A stretch of DNA of 9,796 nucleotides from CAZCVI01 sp964502145 (GTDB lineage Bacteria > Acidobacteriota > Aminicenantia > UBA2199): NCBI GenBank assembly GCA_964502145.1, contig CAZCVI010000142.1, positions 1 to 9,796 of the forward strand, given 5' to 3'. The translations under genes and the position numbers were made by a program. Of the stretch, positions 1-5,452 are shown piece after piece. The number at the start of each line of letters is the position of its first letter. The first letter of the stretch is position 1. The notes below the pieces were generated by a model. The model was not told where the DNA came from and searched no databases. It was given only the letters and a program-made list of their open reading frames with translations.

Positions 1-92
1 CAATTGATAATGTGCCTTTTTAACTGATAGGGGACCGCCCGAAGTCAGGAGGTCTAAAGTTTGATAAATCGGCCTGTCTATTAAACCCCTTT

Positions 93-518
93 TTAATATG
101 GAAGGGTTTCAGTGGATTGGTAGTTGAGTGTAGTGGTTATAAAATGCTCTAATTCTTTTAGAAAGTTTCTCATACGTTCCAAGTCTTCTAAAACTTCTTC
201 TTTTTCAAAGGTCACAAAATCGTCATAGTCCCCTTCTTGTCTTTTATCGAAGGCTCTGTTATAAATTTTATACAGTGTTTGATCTATCTTCCCAGTAAAT
301 ATGAACTCTTTATTGAACCAGCCTTTCAAAGTGGAATGCTTGGATGTGGAGAAGTTTTCAAGTATTGAAAGAGCATGGACCATATAGAAAATAGCATAAT
401 ATATCCTGTTCTCAGCCAGTCTGAACTTGTTAAAATTCAAAGCCAGTTCGGCTTCTTCTGCCGTTTCTTTGGCTTTCTTGATGCGGTAATGAAGTAAATC
501 CAGTTTATGAGCATCCAT
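93..518 (-). CDS. HEPN domain protein (UPF0332/PF05168-like), probable toxin half of an MNT/HEPN pair
   Basis: The 141-residue, largely helical protein resembles the HEPN family. A helix with R38, Y40 and Y41 (NRIYYAIFYMVHAL) matches the conserved RxYYA helix, followed by HSTLKGWFNKEF and the active-site-like segment KRQEGDYDD (R93, Y98). Canonical HEPN RNases carry Rx4-6H. Here the histidine is absent and the form is RxxxxY, as in many UPF0332 members, so RNase activity is uncertain. Translation starts at an ATG lying inside the 3' end of the upstream nucleotidyltransferase gene (14-bp overlap). A good AAGGA site 7 nt upstream supports this start. By analogy with HepT/MntA it would be a cytoplasmic toxin silenced by its partner, but this is inferred from pairing and fold, not shown. 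It could also act in a non-toxic nucleotidyltransferase complex. Confidence 0.85.
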   Translation of the reverse strand: MDAHKLDLLHYRIKKAKETAEEAELALNFNKFRLAENRIYYAIFYMVHALSILENFSTSKHSTLKGWFNKEFIFTGKIDQTLYKIYNRAFDKRQEGDYDDFVTFEKEEVLEDLERMRNFLKELEHFITTTLNYQSTETLPY

Positions 519-822
519 AAAAGATTCCTTCTTTGATCACTTTTTCTCTGAAGGGGGTCCACACGTTTTTGAATTCGCTGTCTTGATAGGCTTTAATGTC
601 GATCACCACTTTTTCCTTCAGTTCGATTTCAGCGATGAGGTCGTAGACATGATTTTTCTCATGCCAGTTCAATTTATGTCCAAAGGTGAGCAGCAAATCA
701 TAGTCAGAGTCTTTTTGGTGATCTCCTCTTGAGCGCGAGCCGAAAAAATACGAACCCCTAAAATCGCTAAAGTGCGCTTTTACCAGATCATTAACCTGCT
801 GTATTAATGTGTTCACCTTCAT
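505..822 (-). CDS. MNT-type minimal nucleotidyltransferase, probable antitoxin partner of the HEPN protein
   Basis: The 105-residue protein carries the polymerase-beta nucleotidyltransferase signature: G28-S29 in FFGSRSRGD, then D40 and D42 in SDYDLLL, and a likely third metal ligand D75 in VVIDIKAY. The length and motif spacing fit the minimal nucleotidyltransferase (MNT) family. In characterised MntA/HepT pairs the enzyme adds AMP to a tyrosine of the HEPN toxin and neutralises it. The same role is inferred here from the overlapping HEPN gene directly downstream. The catalytic residues are intact, so activity is expected. The ATG at 822 has no recognisable ribosome binding site, but a consensus promoter places the transcript start at or next to this ATG (see the promoter entry), so translation is probably leaderless. 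No in-frame alternative start fits the motif spacing better. Confidence 0.88.
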   Translation of the reverse strand: MKVNTLIQQVNDLVKAHFSDFRGSYFFGSRSRGDHQKDSDYDLLLTFGHKLNWHEKNHVYDLIAEIELKEKVVIDIKAYQDSEFKNVWTPFREKVIKEGIFYGCS

Positions 823-828
823 AGTACT

Positions 829-857
829 AAAATAAACGAATCCCCGTTAAATGTCAA
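829..857 (-). promoter_or_regulatory. Sigma70-like promoter of the MNT/HEPN operon, predicted leaderless
   Basis: On the minus strand TTGACA (852-857, perfect -35) is followed by a 17-nt spacer and TATTTT (829-834, 4 of 6 to TATAAT). Counting 7 nt from the end of the -10 places +1 at about position 822, the A of the MNT start codon. This agrees with the lack of a Shine-Dalgarno sequence upstream of that ATG. Confidence 0.65.
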
Positions 858-888
858 GCACGAAGTGACCCTTTCCTTTTTTTTCCCA

Positions 889-1137
889 TTATCCATTATT
901 ACGTCGTCTTCTCCCATACCCTGTTTCCTCAATAAGCTTCTCCACCTTTTCCTGATTTTCCGTGGCTTCTTTTTTCTTGCCTTCGGCCAGACACAGCCGC
1001 GCCATTTCCAGATAATAGTCGCATAAATGGAGTTTCGTGCCACCCAATTCGGCGATGTCGCGGGCTTCCTGCAAATCATCCTGGAACCACTTGATATTCC
1101 TTTTTACCTGTTTATAGCTTGGCTGGTTTTTTTTATC
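889..1137 (-). pseudogene. 3' remnant of a TPR-containing protein gene
   Basis: The open stretch ends in TAA at 889-891 and has no start codon that makes sense; the frame closes upstream at a TGA (1138-1140). The translated part contains DLQEARDIAELGG, LHLCDYYLEMARLCLAEGKK and EKVEKLIEETGYGRR. This matches the usual last tetratricopeptide pair of large bacterial AAA/NACHT-TPR proteins, where helix A reads CDYHLExARLxLAEG and helix B ends IEETGYxRR. Only about 80 codons survive, so it is a C-terminal stub. It may be the tail of the same gene as the AAA fragment just upstream (1192-1572), with the middle deleted, or of a separate gene. No promoter is seen. Confidence 0.6.
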
Positions 1138-1141
1138 TCAT

Positions 1142-1204
1142 TAAAGCCGGGGACTTTTTCTCACTCGACCAATGCCGATGGTGAAACTGGTCACTTTTTT
1201 ATCG
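1142..1204. repeat. Decayed palindrome-like segment inside the AAA/TPR wreckage
   Basis: This stretch contains CCGGGGAC (1148-1155), GACCA (1168-1172) facing TGGTC (1189-1193), and GGTCACTTTTT (1190-1200). The blocks CCGGGGAC and GGTCACTTTTT are also found in the intact palindrome at 1759-1795. It sits exactly between the end of recognisable AAA homology and the TPR stub. I infer a degraded or partial copy of the same repeat. Confidence 0.4.
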
Positions 1205-1572
1205 CCGCCCACAATGAGTTTGGTGACATTACGAATACCAATCAGTCCAATGGAATAGAGGGCTTTTTTGTCAGTATGCTTTTATTTCAAATAGAGTGCT
1301 CGCAAAGAAGTCAGAAACCCAGATAGTGCAGACAATGGAATACCGTCGAATTCATCAATTAACACCACTATTTTTTTGAATTGGAGAATGCGGTTTAATT
1401 CTTCAAAAAGTATGCGCAAAGAGATATGATTCTTTAATGGGTGAGACTGAAGGAACTGCTGAACGGCTCCGCTTTTATCGCACCCAACGGCTTGCAGTCT
1501 ATTGATTAATTGTTCATAGAGTGATTTTTCAAGCAGTGCATAAAATTGGAATTTTTCTAAGTCGGTATATTC
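1192..1572 (-). pseudogene. Broken AAA ATPase fragment (Walker B region) with in-frame stops
   Basis: Reading the minus strand from 1572 gives EYTDLEKFQFYALLEKSLYEQL, then PLKNHISLRILFEELNRIL, FKKIVVLIDEFDGIP (Walker B: hydrophobic strand plus D-E) and LSALSGFLTSLRALYLK, then TAA (1282-1284). The frame continues with ALYSIGLIGIRNVTKL before a TGA (1192-1194). The order matches the centre of a bacterial AAA-like family (xxVVLIDEFDxxP ... FLxxLRxIYH ... HSVGIIGVKxIxxL), so the first stop interrupts genuine homology. The Walker A half is missing at the 5' side, where the frame is stopped at 1573-1575 inside a repeat. Everything after the strand containing IGIRNVTKL is replaced by unrelated, palindrome-like DNA. 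The gene is dead; the family name is from memory of motifs, not a search. Confidence 0.72.
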
Positions 1573-1652
1573 TTAGAAGCCTCCCCACGAACGGCGCTAC
1601 GCGCATTTCGATTATTACTATAGAGAAACTCTTTGGGGAAGTTTCTTAGAAG
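1570..1652. repeat. Small element-like structure: 10-bp direct repeats around inverted ends
   Basis: TTCTTAGAAG occurs perfectly at 1570-1579 and 1643-1652. Just inside lie CCTCCCCA (1580-1587) and TGGGGAAG (1634-1641), inverted with 7 of 8 matches. The inside also has the short palindrome GCGC-TAC-GCGC (1594-1604), and a second one, CGCG-CTAAA-CGCG (1654-1666), follows the right repeat. The left border coincides with the point where the AAA fragment loses homology. This resembles a tiny non-autonomous mobile element with a target duplication, but an intergenic hairpin repeat is equally possible. Confidence 0.4.
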
Positions 1653-1710
1653 ACGCGCTAAACGCGAAGAACCCCATGTATGCAGGCTTTCAAATATATT
1701 AGCGGTAAAA

Positions 1711-1734
1711 CTTTGACAATACGTTTTGTCAAAG
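1711..1734 (-). terminator. Candidate intrinsic terminator of the lipoprotein gene (or operator)
   Basis: A perfect 9-bp inverted repeat, CTTTGACAA / TTGTCAAAG with a 6-nt loop, is followed on the minus strand by TTTTA. It lies about 40 nt beyond the lipoprotein stop, in the right orientation. The stem is AT-rich and the T-run short, so termination would be weak. The same palindrome could instead be a repressor site. Confidence 0.35.
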
Positions 1735-1758
1735 AAGGATAGCAGAGAGTATTAATGA

Positions 1759-1795
1759 GGTGTCCCCGGTCAATTTAAAAAGTGACCGGGACACC
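1759..1795. repeat. REP-like palindrome overlapping the end of the lipoprotein gene
   Basis: GGTGTCCCCGGTCA (1759-1772) faces TGACCGGGACACC (1783-1795). The arms pair over 13 bp with a single bulged C and a 10-nt AT-rich loop. The stop codon (1775-1777) is in the loop, and the right arm encodes most of the last six residues, GVPVTF. No T-run follows on either strand, so it is not a classical terminator. Size and symmetry fit REP/RAYT-type repeats, though no transposase is in the window. Confidence 0.6.
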
Positions 1796-3319
1796 TTCTG
1801 AACTGACGCTCAATGTATATTTCAGGATTGCCCCGAAAATATCATAGGTTATATCCTCCCTCTTCTGCGACGCGCTGAATCGGGAATCTTCCCAAATCAC
1901 AAAGTATTTCTTGGAGACTTCATTGTACACCATGCCACAACTATTCTGGGTGAAGTTTGTTTCTTCAATCAATTCGCCTTTGGGATTGGTGGAGATGCCG
2001 TTTTTATCAAAACGTGCGTTAACTACCTGAGATGGGGACCTACTCGAAAAATGAGAAAACATAACATTGAAATCTATGCCATTATATTGTCCATATAGCC
2101 GATATCCAGAAAGAACGTGGTATCCATTTGTCTCATACCAATTAGGCCAGAGGTTGTCGCCACCCGGTCCCAAGCGTTTAAGGTCCAATGATTCAGACCA
2201 ACCAGAAATACGTGTGGTGACAATAGCACCACCATCCTTTGTGGCAATCATTTCCTCCAGATAGGGTACATGATCCCCGCCACGTCTTTCAATGAGTATA
2301 CCGCTCCCCCATAATCCTTCACCATTGGCATTCATTCGTTGGGCCATTTGGTCGCCGTATCTACCAAGCCAGGTCAGCACAAAACCATTAAAACCATCGG
2401 GAACAGCCTTTACAGCAATACTATAATAATATAGGCCAGATGAAATGAACCTTGAATCGGAAGAAATAACCCGCGATGTATTTCCCCATGTTTTTTCACC
2501 CGCTTGATTTAAATGCATTGCTACTAAAGCGACATTCTCGGTCTCTTCTGGACAATTTGCCCATGACACATACACCCCACCCGTGTCATCTGGAACCACA
2601 CTGGGAATGCTCACCGTATAACAATCGGCTGCCAATGTTATGCCATCATTTCCCCACTGCCGCGTACCAGTTGGACTTAGGCGTTGGCATTTAATCCCTT
2701 TTCTGCCCGTGGCATTTTCGTAGACATAGGTAACATATACTCCCCCTGCTTGGTCTGCCGTGAGAATGGGCATTCTTTGGTTTTCAATTCCGGCAGCATA
2801 GGTAATATAGATCGATGCATCCACTGGATACGGCCATATTGCAGCCATGGCTTTATTATATGCCCGTACTTTAACGTGATAGCCTTGACCGCCTTCCTGG
2901 TAATAGGCTACAAACACGCCACCCTCGGGGCGGGCAAGCACATGGTTGACACAGGCATCACCCGTGCCCGTGTTGATGGTCAGCGCACCATTTTTTTGAC
3001 GCGGTTTCCCCGTGGCATCCACCCATTGCATCATCACATCACGATCCGGAGCTTCCCCTTTATTCCACACCATGGCAAAACCACCATCACTCAATGGCGC
3101 TACCGCTTGGCTTTCCCAGGGAATCTCTTGTTGTTCGGTAAGAACCGAAACCTGGATTACTTTTTTATCCGGTTCATTCCCATCATTATTTTCGTTTTCC
3201 GTTGTATCACAGCCAAGACTACAGGCTCCCAGCCATCCCACCAGCACGAATAACACACCTAACCGTCCCATACCACCCGGCCAACTTAAAAAGGAATGTG
3301 TGCCTTTTTTTTGTTTCAT
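1775..3319 (-). CDS. Predicted surface lipoprotein with beta-propeller-like repeats
   Basis: The 514-residue precursor has a basic N-terminus (KQKK), a hydrophobic segment at about 19-32 and a lipobox L30-G31-A32-C33, so mature lipidation at C33 is expected. A polar, N/D/E-rich linker follows (about 38-53). The body repeats a unit of the form GG-hydrophobic strand-W/Y, often followed by a G..W motif: around residues 79 (GGFAMVW), 133 (GGVFVAYY), 192 (GGVYVTY), 247 (GGVYVSW), 311 (GFVLTW), 363 (GGAIVTT) and 471 (KYFVIWEDSR). This suits a seven-ish-bladed propeller of the secreted kind with DGG..VxWxD repeats. No catalytic motif is seen and the function is unknown; ligand or matrix binding is a guess. 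The ATG has a strong GGAGGG site 9 nt upstream and overlaps a 20-codon ORF (ATGA). The last six codons lie in a palindrome. Confidence 0.8.
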   Translation of the reverse strand: MKQKKGTHSFLSWPGGMGRLGVLFVLVGWLGACSLGCDTTENENNDGNEPDKKVIQVSVLTEQQEIPWESQAVAPLSDGGFAMVWNKGEAPDRDVMMQWVDATGKPRQKNGALTINTGTGDACVNHVLARPEGGVFVAYYQEGGQGYHVKVRAYNKAMAAIWPYPVDASIYITYAAGIENQRMPILTADQAGGVYVTYVYENATGRKGIKCQRLSPTGTRQWGNDGITLAADCYTVSIPSVVPDDTGGVYVSWANCPEETENVALVAMHLNQAGEKTWGNTSRVISSDSRFISSGLYYYSIAVKAVPDGFNGFVLTWLGRYGDQMAQRMNANGEGLWGSGILIERRGGDHVPYLEEMIATKDGGAIVTTRISGWSESLDLKRLGPGGDNLWPNWYETNGYHVLSGYRLYGQYNGIDFNVMFSHFSSRSPSQVVNARFDKNGISTNPKGELIEETNFTQNSCGMVYNEVSKKYFVIWEDSRFSASQKREDITYDIFGAILKYTLSVSSEGVPVTF

Positions 3320-3378
3320 TTGTTTTGTCCCTCCGGATCACTTGTCTTTTTCATTCGCTTTTTAAAATTTGTTTTCAT
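3316..3378 (-). CDS. Short leader ORF (20 aa) overlapping the lipoprotein start
   Basis: ATG at 3376-3378 opens MKTNFKKRMKKTSDPEGQNK and ends in TGA at 3316-3318, sharing ATGA with the lipoprotein start. An AGGA lies 7 nt upstream of its ATG. The Shine-Dalgarno sequence of the lipoprotein (GGAGGG) lies inside this ORF and encodes part of its PEGQ segment. The peptide is strongly basic (seven K/R in the first 11 residues) and matches nothing I recognise. Such an arrangement suggests translational coupling or a leader peptide. A chance ORF in AT-rich leader DNA is the alternative. Confidence 0.4.
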   Translation of the reverse strand: MKTNFKKRMKKTSDPEGQNK

Positions 3379-3448
3379 TGCTTATTCCTTTTATAAACCA
3401 ATAAATTTTCCAGTAACTTTCAAAGCAATTTTAATGCCACTGTTTTTC

Positions 3449-3484
3449 CCTGACATTGTCCTTATAAAAGGACAGTGCTTCAGG
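3449..3484. repeat. Imperfect hairpin in the divergent intergenic region
   Basis: TGTCCTT (3457-3463) and AAGGACA (3468-3474) pair perfectly around ATAA, and the outer CCTGA (3449-3453) and TCAGG (3480-3484) extend the symmetry with a few mismatches. Neither side has a T-run in the position expected of a terminator. Its role is unknown. Confidence 0.4.
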
Positions 3485-3512
3485 AATAAAGTATCCCATG
3501 GCATTTATCGAA

Positions 3513-3529
3513 TATTCTTTTAAAGAATA
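3513..3529. promoter_or_regulatory. 17-bp palindrome upstream of the DUF4143 gene promoter, possible operator
   Basis: TATTCTTT-T-AAAGAATA is a perfect 8-bp inverted repeat with one central base. It lies 24 nt upstream of the -35 of the DUF4143 promoter, a usual place for a regulator site. No regulator is identified, and AT-rich palindromes arise by chance. Confidence 0.3.
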
Positions 3530-3553
3530 AAAGCCACCATGTCATAAACACCC

Positions 3554-3581
3554 TTGAAATTATAGCAAAGTTTGTTATAAT
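3554..3581 (+). promoter_or_regulatory. Sigma70-like promoter of the DUF4143 ATPase gene
   Basis: TTGAAA (3554-3559) and a perfect TATAAT (3576-3581) are separated by 16 nt. The expected transcript start is near 3588, giving a leader of about 26 nt that contains AGGA (3602-3605), 8 nt before the ATG at 3614. Confidence 0.7.
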
Positions 3582-3613
3582 TTGGGGGTGAATTGAAACA
3601 TAGGATGGTATAA

Positions 3614-4957
3614 ATGAAGATAAAACGCCATATCGAAGCTGAACTGTTACGCTGGAAGAATTCAAATGACAGGAAACCGCTAATCTTGCGCGGCGCCCGA
3701 CAGGTAGGGAAAACCTTTACGGTGGAAGAGTTCTCCAAACACTTCAATTATTTTATCTCCCTTAATCTGGAGCGACCCAAGGAACGGCAGTTGTTTGAGA
3801 ATGTAAATTCCGGTCAAGAATTGTTGGAACGAATTCTGTTATACAAAGGTCTCCAGATAGATGAAAAGGAGTGCCTGCTTTTTATTGATGAAATTCAAAA
3901 TTCGGCTGCGGCGATTCGTTCCTTGAGGTATCTGTACGAGGATTTACAACATTTACGGGTCGTGGCCGCAGGCTCTTTACTGGAAGTATTTTCCCAGCAA
4001 GAAGGATTTTCCTTTCCCGTCGGACGGGTACAAAATCGGTTTATGTTTCCTGTTAGCTTTCAGGAGTACTTGGAATATAAGAACCCACCGTTGGCTACCA
4101 AGTTAATGGGGGTAGATGTGACCGTTAATTCTGATTTCCACGATATCTTGATGGACCATTTTTACGAGTACGCCTTTGTCGGTGGCATGCCCGAAGCATT
4201 GTCTAAGTATCTGGAAACATTTTCTTATTCCCAATTGCGAGAGGTGTATGATTCCATTTACATGGGATATATCGAGGATGTGGAAAAGTATGCGGGTCTT
4301 GCCAAAGCGAAATACTTAACCCACGCTATTGACCGTGCCCCGCTACATGCTGGCGAACGAATCACCTATGAAAAATTCGGCGATTCGTCTTTTAAGTCCC
4401 GCGAGATGAAAGATGCCTTTGATACCCTCGAACGAGCGTTAATTCTTTATCGGGCCAAACCATCTACCTCGCTAAATCTACCCATCTTTGAAAAATTACG
4501 CAAAGCCCCGAAACTTTTTTTCCTTGATGTTGGTCTGGCGAACTTTCGGATTGGGTTCAAAGAATTCTTCAAGGATAGGCAGTCATTGAGTATTGTTTAT
4601 CAAGGTAGAATCGCCGAACAAGTGGTGGCCCAAGAGCTTATTGCGAAAACCAGTGAATCTCCTTCCCTCTATTTTTGGATTAAAGAACAAGGGGAGGCGG
4701 AAGTGGATTTCCTTTATCCCTATAAAGATTTGGTGATCCCGATAGAAATCAAAAGCGGCGTGGTGGGAAAATTAAAGTCCCTGTTCTTGTTCATGGAAAA
4801 ATGCGAACATCCCTATGCCATCCGTGTGTATTCCGGGCCCAACCAAGTGGATCGCTTGCAATTGCCTTCAGGGAAAAGTTTCCTGCTTCATTCCATGCCT
4901 TTTTACATGCTCCCCCGGCTGGATGATGTGATCACTTCGTTGATTCAGAGTAAATAG
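3614..4957 (+). CDS. AAA_14 / DUF4143 family ATPase
   Basis: The 447-residue protein is complete and of normal length for the family. Walker A is GARQVGKT (27-34). Walker B is LLFIDEIQ (88-95, D92 and E93), followed by the sensor-like VVAAGS (116-121) and the family motif PVGRV (135-139). The C-terminal DUF4143 half ends with a PD-(D/E)XK-like arrangement: E363-V-D365-F, then P-I-E378-I-K380-S-G. This family is abundant in anaerobes and candidate phyla. The N-terminal P-loop domain suggests a nucleotide-dependent switch, but cellular roles are mostly unproven and I cannot assign one. A good promoter and AGGA site precede it. It appears monocistronic: nothing intact follows on the same strand until 5453. 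It is the only unbroken ATPase among three ATPase-related genes or remnants nearby. Confidence 0.9.
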   Translation: MKIKRHIEAELLRWKNSNDRKPLILRGARQVGKTFTVEEFSKHFNYFISLNLERPKERQLFENVNSGQELLERILLYKGLQIDEKECLLFIDEIQNSAAAIRSLRYLYEDLQHLRVVAAGSLLEVFSQQEGFSFPVGRVQNRFMFPVSFQEYLEYKNPPLATKLMGVDVTVNSDFHDILMDHFYEYAFVGGMPEALSKYLETFSYSQLREVYDSIYMGYIEDVEKYAGLAKAKYLTHAIDRAPLHAGERITYEKFGDSSFKSREMKDAFDTLERALILYRAKPSTSLNLPIFEKLRKAPKLFFLDVGLANFRIGFKEFFKDRQSLSIVYQGRIAEQVVAQELIAKTSESPSLYFWIKEQGEAEVDFLYPYKDLVIPIEIKSGVVGKLKSLFLFMEKCEHPYAIRVYSGPNQVDRLQLPSGKSFLLHSMPFYMLPRLDDVITSLIQSK

Positions 4958-5064
4958 GTGAGTGGGGGTGACATCTTGTTGTGGTGGGATAAGTCAATTT
5001 TATCAGGGCAATTCAATGAGCGGTGAATCCAGAGAAAACAGTAATTCTCATTTTGCGCATTGTT

Positions 5065-5105
5065 TGGGTGAACACGAGGAGGCTGTCTCAAAACTGGGTG
5101 AACAC
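5065..5105. repeat. 11-bp direct repeat flanking a possible insertion-sequence scar
   Basis: TGGGTGAACAC occurs at 5065-5075 and 5095-5105, exactly 30 bp apart. Between them lies GAGGAGGCTGTCTCAAAAC; GAGGCTGTCTCAAAA resembles the terminal repeat of some transposons (from memory, IS1182/IS5-like ends). The second copy abuts the start of recognisable PD-(D/E)XK homology. An excision scar or one-ended remnant is inferred. Confidence 0.35.
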
Positions 5106-5286
5106 TTACGTCATTGAATTTAAAACAGTACGGGCCACTGAAACAGTTGAAACGGCCATCGAAAAGGCTCTAAAACAAATGGAAGAAAAAAAATACGAAA
5201 CAGAATTGCTGGAGAAAGGGTTAACAAGAATTAAAAAACTGGCCATCGTGTTTAACGGCAAAGACGTGTCTGTGAAAGAAGCCTGA
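5095..5286 (+). pseudogene. C-terminal stub of an AAA-ATPase-like / PD-(D/E)XK (PDDEXK_9-type) protein gene
   Basis: From about 5107 the reading frame gives YVIEFKTVRATETVETAIEKAL, KQMEEKKYETELLEKG and IKKLAIVFNGKDVSVKEA, ending in TGA (5284-5286). This is the usual end of the large AAA-ATPase-like proteins (PF09820 with PF08011): strand YVIEFK (the E-x-K of the nuclease fold), a helix of type A..QIxxKxYxE, and a final strand IxxxGIxFxxxxR. The ATPase domain and the first catalytic Asp are gone. The same frame can be opened from a GTG at 5023, but residues 1-27 of that ORF (NPEKTVILI...) do not resemble the family and cross the direct repeat. It is best called a truncated gene; a re-used short protein is possible but unsupported by any ribosome binding site. 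Confidence 0.6.
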
Positions 5287-5415
5287 GATATAAAAGATAT
5301 AAAAAAAGAGTAACGTTTCTTCTGCAATTGGTTTGATTGGGAGGTTTCCTGAAGATTTAATATGAGCTATTACTTCCCATTCACTGGAGGATGGATTTAG
5401 GGTTTGCCCCATATA

Positions 5416-5444
5416 TTGCTTTTTTCTCCGCTTTCGGTTATTAT
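5416..5444 (+). promoter_or_regulatory. Candidate promoter of the hybrid kinase gene
   Basis: TTGCTT (5416-5421), a 17-nt spacer and TATTAT (5439-5444, 5 of 6 to consensus) place +1 near 5451, two bases before the ATG. No ribosome binding site precedes that ATG. The -35 is weak, and TATACT (5442-5447) is an alternative -10, so the exact start is uncertain. The rest of the 5287-5452 gap holds only a short GATATAAAA direct repeat. Confidence 0.4.
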
Positions 5445-5452
5445 ACTTCAAA

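Noticed and set aside
83..109. AAACCC/GGGTTT inverted repeat at the HEPN stop as a terminator
   Set aside because: The stem is short with a bulge, the loop is long, and no T-run follows in the minus direction.
1027..1326. Plus-strand 99-aa ORF opposite the AAA/TPR remnants
   Set aside because: It is the antisense shadow of the recognisable minus-strand remnants, with no family resemblance.
1575..1751. Open minus-strand frame of about 59 codons containing RLARLLRNFPKEFLYS
   Set aside because: It runs through the direct repeats and mini-palindromes, has no start or ribosome binding site, and matches no family I recognise.
2684..3253. Plus-strand 189-aa ORF inside the lipoprotein gene
   Set aside because: Antisense shadow; the minus-strand lipoprotein has a lipobox, a strong ribosome binding site and repeats.
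5023..5094. GTG-initiated N-terminal part of the 87-aa ORF as genuine coding sequence
   Set aside because: No ribosome binding site, residues unlike the PD-(D/E)XK family, and it crosses the direct repeat; only the part after about 5107 has homology.
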